Shown piece after piece: positions 58,061 through 64,000 of a stretch of DNA of 64,000 nt (its first letter is position 1; every line of letters begins with the position of its first letter). The stretch comes from Trametes villosa (lineage: Eukaryota; Basidiomycota; Agaricomycetes; Polyporales; Polyporaceae). Below the pieces are notes generated by a model. The model did not search any database, had not been told where the DNA came from, and saw only the letters and a program-made list of their open reading frames with translations. Made by a program: the position numbers and the translations under genes. The stretch covers positions 620,001 through 684,000 of the forward strand of contig PUDQ02000032.1 of assembly GCA_002964805.2 (NCBI GenBank), in the 5' to 3' direction.

Positions 58061-59412
58061 AGGAAAGGATCGTAGGAGAGTTCCGGGCGGCGCAGCGCTG
58101 CTGTGATACCTCTGCCGAGCGGTGATTACGGAAAGCCAAGGAGACCTCGAGACCCAGTGCTGTCCAGCGCCAGTTCCGACCTGCGGGGGTCCTTCCCAGA
58201 ATGCGCCTCAGAGTGCTGGCGGGGAAGAGGAGACTGGAGAAGAGGCGAGGAGGAGGAAGGTGTTGGCTGATCCGTGCAGACCTTTCACTTCGCAACCAGA
58301 CGACCGATTCCCGGGCGCCTGTCCCCCGCGCCTCCTCAGTTTGCGACCATCATCATCTCGCTCTGCCGCAGTGCGGCCGTCTTGGATCGCTCAGAAACCC
58401 CCCTGTGACCCTCTGTCCGGCAGTGCCCAGGTGCAGCTCTTGGGCGATGTGCGACCCTCTTGGCGGGCGTGTATACCTTGCGGACTGCGCACAGAATGGC
58501 TTAGGTTCTTGGCTGAGGCGGCACTACTACCCACCTGAACTTGGCAGCGTAACAACTTCCAAGCAGCTATGTCATGGAGGACTTTAAAGCCACTGCTCAT
58601 GGCACTTGAACGTACATCTTGGCTTCTGTAAAGCTTCCGCTCAGTGATACAATCAAATCGGCGGGGCCGGAGAGAGAGAGATGACAGGTGCGATGCTCAA
58701 CATAAATATATGCATCAATTACGCAGCGATCCGCATAGCGGGCTTTGGAGATTGGGCTGTGGCAGTACCAAGGGGTGGGAGAGATGCGGAAGGAGGTGGA
58801 AAATAGCAGAAGAGGGACGGCAACGTCGGGGGGCGGGGTAGGCGGTTCATCCGAATGCTTGTGGACCCTCCTCATATATGTACAGAACGGATGACCGCTC
58901 TGATCGTTTTCGTTTTCGCAGTCCTTCTGAGCTTCGCCTGAAGATGCAACTACGTCCAAGGAAGTCTGTTCGAGAATATCAAAATCGGCGGTCAGCTAAG
59001 GAGAAAACATGTCGTTTGCGCGGCGTTCCACCTTCGAGAAGAGAACATTCCTGCCAACGCGCTCCCTGTTGACGTACCTTCGTCGAGGGATCGCGACGCG
59101 TCTCGGTCGCGTCGCGTGTATGACGCGCTTCGCGAACGCTCGTGATCGTGATTGCATAGACACTTCCGTCTTCGTCATTTCTGCAACCAGGAGATGCGAC
59201 CCAGAGCCGGGAATTGGGCCGCCTGAACTCGTCCTATGGCACCACGCACTTCCACGTCAGATGGCAGGAATTATGCAACATTGAACATCTTCTCCAAACA
59301 CACGATCACCGCCGCAATCACAGTATTCGGTTCGCCCTTTGACTTCTGAGCGCGCCACCGCTCACAGGAAGCTGACTACACATCCGGGATAGAGAACTAA
59401 AGATACATATGG
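58061..59412. other. Intergenic region
   Basis: About 1.35 kb holds the ADAM promoter and the 3' UTR of the orphan gene. No gene or repeat was recognised. Confidence 0.5.
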
Positions 59413-59959
59413 CTATGGATCTTGCAACCAGCCGCCTGCCACCAGAAGGGCTCGGACCTCCTGGGTATCTGGCTTCAGGTCCCCATTTTGCGGCGCGAAG
59501 TAGTCCCGCTTCGTGTGGTTGTACCTGACTGGGTATAGCATGCCGTCCCCCTGATCGTACCAGTAGGGGTGTGGTTAGCAATCATACTAAGGCAGGCCAA
59601 ACATATAACTACGTACTTCTCGTGTGGTTCCCTGACGTCCGACCCCAGATACGACGCCTTGCACCCATTCGGAGGTGTTCTTTGGCTTGACCCATACCCG
59701 CTCATCTGTCTGCCTTGGTGTTAAACAATATTTCAAGCCGAGGGTGTGTCAAACTCACCTGGAACGCGCACTGCATCGTGTCGTCAAGGTCCAGAAGGCC
59801 GCACAGAAGATGCGAATGAGAAGGTTCAGCGTCGCTCAAAGAGGAGCTCAAATGTTCGTGATCGTGAGTATCCTTGCTGCCGCGCAATGGTGCTATGGCA
59901 GCACCTCGGGCTTTGGACGACCTCGACGCTCGCCGTGAAAGCTTGGACGGTGAAGACAT
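59413..59959 (-). CDS. Conserved-looking orphan protein, 143 residues
   Basis: I do not recognise the family. Three exons (59959-59759, 59709-59617, 59550-59413) join in phase with 49-nt and 66-nt introns. The N-terminal half is basic and Ser-rich (SKLSRRASRSSKARGAA), then LLCGLLDLDDTMQCAFQ. The C-terminal ~75 residues look like a small globular domain: DERVWVKPKNTSEWVQGVVS, then GDGMLYPVRYNHTKRDYFAP, then GDLKPDTQEVRALLVAGGWL. It ends QDP. The pattern of aromatic and short turn residues resembles a chromatin-reader-like or SH3-like barrel, but this is only an impression. It is divergent from Gcn20 over about 660 bp. Confidence 0.7.
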
Positions 59960-60618
59960 GTTCGGCTGACGGTAAGGAAGGTTTAGGGTGTCTTTGAGGA
60001 CGCGAGTGGAAGAAGGGATGGTTTGGTCGACCTGAGGCTCTTTTTATGTGTCTGCACGCCTGAGCCACAGTCAGGAAACAATGATCAACGGAATGGACCG
60101 TGCTGAGGTGTGGCCGAGTGGCACAATGCAGGCAGATGTGACTCCCCAAGAACCGCAGTAAAAATAATAGCATCTGCTTCGACACAATGGCCAGCATACC
60201 GAGGAACGGGGGCAATGTATTTCACAATTGGTGTCTGGATTTAGGGGAGCTACGCCAATACTTGTCGGGACTCGGAGGGGCTCTTGCCAGACGTATCTTA
60301 GATTTTCATACACCCCGAAAATCTCCAGGGTAGAGCATAATGGCCTCATATGCTGCTTCTCAAAGTCGTACAACGGAACGAAGGGTGCATTGGGCCATCA
60401 TTGATTTTGGCTCACCTGGAGGTGGTGGGCGAGCGCGAACCTTCTTCGCCAAATGCGGAACGCGCACGTCGCCACGCGATCGGCTGCCAGATCTCCGATC
60501 TCCCAAGGGTCCCTGTGCCGCCGTCTAATTTGTGCCTACTTTCTGTGTACGGTCTGCCCGGAGTTCTGTGGTATCGTCCAGACTTGCTTCACAATCCAAA
60601 CACTCTCACTGCTGCACT
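59960..60618. promoter_or_regulatory. Divergent upstream region of the orphan gene and Gcn20
   Basis: This 659-bp interval separates the two start codons. It must hold both promoters. No TATA box or other named site was seen. Confidence 0.5.
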
Positions 60619-63600
60619 ATGGGAGTCTCCGCCGAGGACATCGCCGAGGACATCCGCGACGCTCTGCCGGGCACCGAGGAGATCGTCATCCAGTACCTCT
60701 CTGGCTACCTGCTCGACCTCGACGACGCCGCGGACGATGAGGACGTCCTGCAAGTCACACGCGACATTCTGGACTCCGCCATCGGGTCGTCGTCCATCCA
60801 GGCGAAAAAGGGCGATCTCGACAGGCTCGTGCAGCGCCTGGCCGACCTCCTGGAGGAGCCGCTGACCCGGCGGGAGGAGAAGAACCGGGCGGGTGCGAGC
60901 TCGGGGCTTGTTAGGTTGGACAAGGTCATGGACCTGAGCAAGGCGAACATGAGCAACACGATCGCATTCACGGAGGGCGTGGACCTGGAGAGTATAAACA
61001 AGGGAAAGTGAGTGATTAGCTTACTTCCCCAGTCAAATGGGGCCGGGTGCGAGCGTAAACCTACAGAGCTTCTCGCGTCGATGTCAAGAAACTCGAAAAG
61101 CAGGAGGCGAAGCTCCGTGTATGTTATCTGTTGCTCGCTCGAAATGAAGTGCGTCTGATGGCCTCTACAGGCCAAGATCGAGAAGAGGTCGAAGCGGACC
61201 CTGTACGAGGGTTCCAAGATTTTGGACCAGCACAAGAAACAGGCGAGTAACTAATTCAAAGCCAAACGAATAACATCCTAACACTGTCATACCCCAGCAA
61301 ACATACGAGGAGATGTTCATGAAGATCAACCCTCTCGACGCTGCCGCGGCATCCAAAAACAAGTCGAAAGACGTCCACCTCTCCTCGATCGACGTCAACT
61401 TCGGCTCAAATCGTATTCTGTGCTCACTCTATCCCGCATGCATATGCTATCCTATACTGAAATATTCTTGTATAGCTCTGGCGCGTCCCTTACACTCGCA
61501 TACGGCCGCCGCTACGGTATCATCGGTCGTAACGGTGTCGGTAAATCAACACTGCTCCGACACATCGCGATGCGTGAAGTCCCCATCCCCGCCTACATCA
61601 CCATCCTCTTCGTCGAGCAAGAAGTGCGTGCCCCTCCTTCCATTCTCACACACTCGCCCAGCTGCTCACACGTCCTTCCTAGATCGTCGGCGACGACACG
61701 CTCGCGCTCGACTCCGTGCTCAAGGCCGACGTCTGGCGCGACACGCTTCTGCGCGAGGAGGCGTCGCTCAACGCCAAGCTGGCGGAGCTCGAGAAAGAGG
61801 GTGACGACAAGCGCTTTGAGGATGCCCGCGACGAGGCACAGACGCGTTTGACCGAGGTGCATGCGCAGCTTGCTGAGATGGAGGCTGAGAGCGGACCTGC
61901 ACGTGCCGCTGCATTGCTTGCTGGTACGCATCCACGGCCATGCGCATGTTGATCGAGTGCTCACATGGAGACAGGTTTGGGCTTTAGTGAAGAAGACCAG
62001 AAGCGGCCTACGAAGTCGTTCAGTGGTGGTTGGCGAATGCGTCTTGCTCTCGCGAGAGCGCTGTTCGTGAAAGTAAGGCGGCACCTGACATGAGTCAATC
62101 TTAATATGCTAACGGTAACGCAAAAATATTCAGCCTGCGTTGCTACTGCTTGATGAGCCTTCTAACCACAGTAAGACTCAACCATCCTGGTCTCTCCGGG
62201 TAGATACTGACGCTTCGTGCAGTCGATCTCAACGCCCTCGCTTGGCTGGAAGATTACCTGCAAACATGGCCCGGTACCCTGCTCGTCGTGTGAGCAGCTA
62301 GTAGTTTGTAGAGCCACCCCATACTGACACCACCGCACTTATAGCTCCCACGACCGAGCGTTTTTGTAAGTGATACAGTCATTTACTCACCATTTTCTCC
62401 TAATCCCTAGTACAGGGATGCCGTTGCTACTGACATCATCCACATGCATTCCGGTCGTCTCGACTACTACAAGGGGTACGTACGATCCTTTCTAGGCAAT
62501 CGTGTCTGACTAACGCCCTGTTCCCTAGTAACTTCACGCAATTCTACTCCACGAAGTCGGAACGCGACAGGAACCTGCGGAAGGAATACGAGACCCAGAT
62601 GGAGTACCGCAAGCACCTGCAAGCCTTCATCGACCGGTGGCGCTACAACGCCAACCGCGCCGCGCAGGCGCAGTCGAAGATCAAGATTCTCGAGAAGGTA
62701 CGTCCACCCATCCATCGGCCTCCCCTCGGCCCAAGCTCACACACAACGTCTTAGCTCCCCGAGCTGCAACCTCCAGAAGTGGAGGAGACGGAGACGTTCA
62801 AGTTCCCCGAAACGGAGAAGATCTCGCCGCCGGTGCTGCAGCTCAACGAGGCCTCGTTCGGGTACACGCCAGACAAGGTCTTGCTGAAGGACATCAACAT
62901 CGACGTTGGCCTGGACTCTCGCATTGCCGTTGTCGGCCCCAACGGTGCCGGAAAGTCGACACTGTGCGTGCCGCTGCCTTCACCTTGTGCGATCCATAGC
63001 TGATCGAGATCATGCTTGTCTAGGATCAAGCTACTGACGGGCGAGCTGAAGCCCCTCAGCGGTCACGTCAGCCAGAATGGCCGGCTTCGGATGTGCGTAT
63101 GGTTCCTACGCATTCACATCATGCCACTGACGTGAGAGTACCTTCGCTGCAGTGGCTACTTCGCACAGCACCACGTCGACAACCTGATCCCCAACATGTC
63201 CCCCGTGCAGTTCCTCGCGCATAAGTTCCCGGGCAAGACGGAGCAGGAATACCGTGGGCACCTGGGCAACTTCCAGATCAGCGGCATGACTGGGTAAGTC
63301 GCGATGTCCCTCTTCCAAACACATAATACTGATACGGCCGTCCGCAGCCTCCAGCCCATCGGTACGCTTTCCGGGGGTCAGAAGTCGCGTGTTGCGTTCG
63401 CGGTTCTCTCGCTGCAACGCCCCCACGTCTTGCTGCTCGATGAGGTGCGTAATCGTGAGTGCCAGATACCGCAGGGGTACTAACGGACACTTTAGCCGAC
63501 TAACCACCTCGATATCGAGGGTCTGGACGCGCTCATGGCGGCGCTGAGCTCGTGGAACGGCGGTGTTATCCTCATTTCTCACGACGAGCGCTTCATCACG

Positions 63601-63814
63601 AAGGTTGCCAACGAGGTAGGCTCAAGACCTGCATCAATACGTGAGTTCTGCTGACGGTTGCGCCAGCTCTGGGTATGCGCGGACGGCACGGTGTCCAAGT
63701 TCAAGGGCGATGTACAGGCGTACAAGGTCACTTCTGCACGCGTTATCGGGGTGGTGAAGATGCTGATACAGTGCGCAGAGCCTCATCGTCAGCAACATCA
63801 AGGCGAAGCCGTGA
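60619..63814 (+). CDS. GCN20: ABC-F ATPase Gcn20 (ABCF3 type)
   Basis: This is a cytosolic, membrane-free ABC protein that works with Gcn1 on ribosomes to activate Gcn2 in amino-acid starvation. Nineteen exons give 735 residues. The ~190-residue N-terminus is the Gcn1-binding type ([20 protein letters not shown]). The first ATPase domain has Walker [10 protein letters not shown], signature [16 protein letters not shown] and Walker [14 protein letters not shown] linker is Arg/Lys-rich ([20 protein letters not shown]). The second has [26 protein letters not shown] and [18 protein letters not shown], with [11 protein letters not shown] upstream. The exon at 62345-62365 is only 21 nt. The intron 61243-61297 starts with GC rather than GT. 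The stop is 63812-63814. Confidence 0.95.
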
Positions 63815-64000
63815 GCGGGCTTGTTCTGACGACATTGCAGCCTATCTGCGTATATCTGTTGTATCACTATGCGATTTCTCTCCTGAGAGGGTTCATCATG
63901 CATCGACGGTGGTGGAATCGTAGCCTCCCCATGCGTCATGGAGCAAAGACAACTGATGTCCATTTCCCCGAGTAAGGATAAGAGCGTCTTCGGCGATGCA
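63815..64000. other. Downstream flank of Gcn20
   Basis: A 186-bp end of the window, presumably Gcn20 3' UTR. No start of another gene is visible. Confidence 0.5.

Overview
This is nuclear DNA from a filamentous basidiomycete, most likely an Agaricomycete and plausibly a polypore. The evidence is short GT-AG introns (about 47-110 nt) in nearly every gene, GC-rich third codon positions, families typical of Agaricomycetes (DUF7704 and DUF6534 membrane proteins), fungal regulators (Yap1, Cyc8/Ssn6, Gcn20), and an intron-bearing tRNA. Nothing prokaryotic, viral or organellar was found. All gene models below were spliced by hand from the sequence, with phase checked at each junction unless stated otherwise.

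Layout. 0-6 kb: a possible small TATA-driven gene, a DUF7704 membrane protein (+) and the AP-1-like oxidative-stress factor Yap1 (-). 6-12 kb: a long GC-rich stretch upstream of Yap1 with no credible gene. 12-21 kb: Erf4 (Ras palmitoyltransferase subunit) and the TPR corepressor Ssn6/Cyc8, both on -. 21-27 kb: another long gene-poor upstream region. 27.2 kb: a tiny SERF/4F5 gene with four exons. 29-37 kb: an array of three DUF6534 multi-spanning membrane proteins (one +, two -). 41-44 kb: mitochondrial ClpP (-) and the nuclear-envelope protein Brl1/Brr6 (+), divergent over about 360 bp. 46.7-58.1 kb: a run of cell-surface genes, namely an aspartic-protease-like membrane protein with degraded active-site motifs, two paralogous Thr-rich secreted proteins, a tRNA-Asn, and an ADAM-type membrane metalloprotease. 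59-64 kb: a 143-residue orphan protein (-) and the translation-control ABC protein Gcn20 (+, 19 exons).

How the genes fit together. Most of the recognised genes are conserved single-copy housekeeping or regulatory genes with no operon-like logic. The two accessory-looking blocks are the DUF6534 array and the 46.7-58.1 kb surface block. In the surface block a membrane-anchored ADAM sits beside Thr-rich, probably heavily O-glycosylated secreted proteins and a membrane-anchored pseudo-protease. A functional relation between them is only an inference. The least understood stretches are 6.0-12.2, 20.9-27.2 and 37.1-41.2 kb, where no convincing gene could be assembled.
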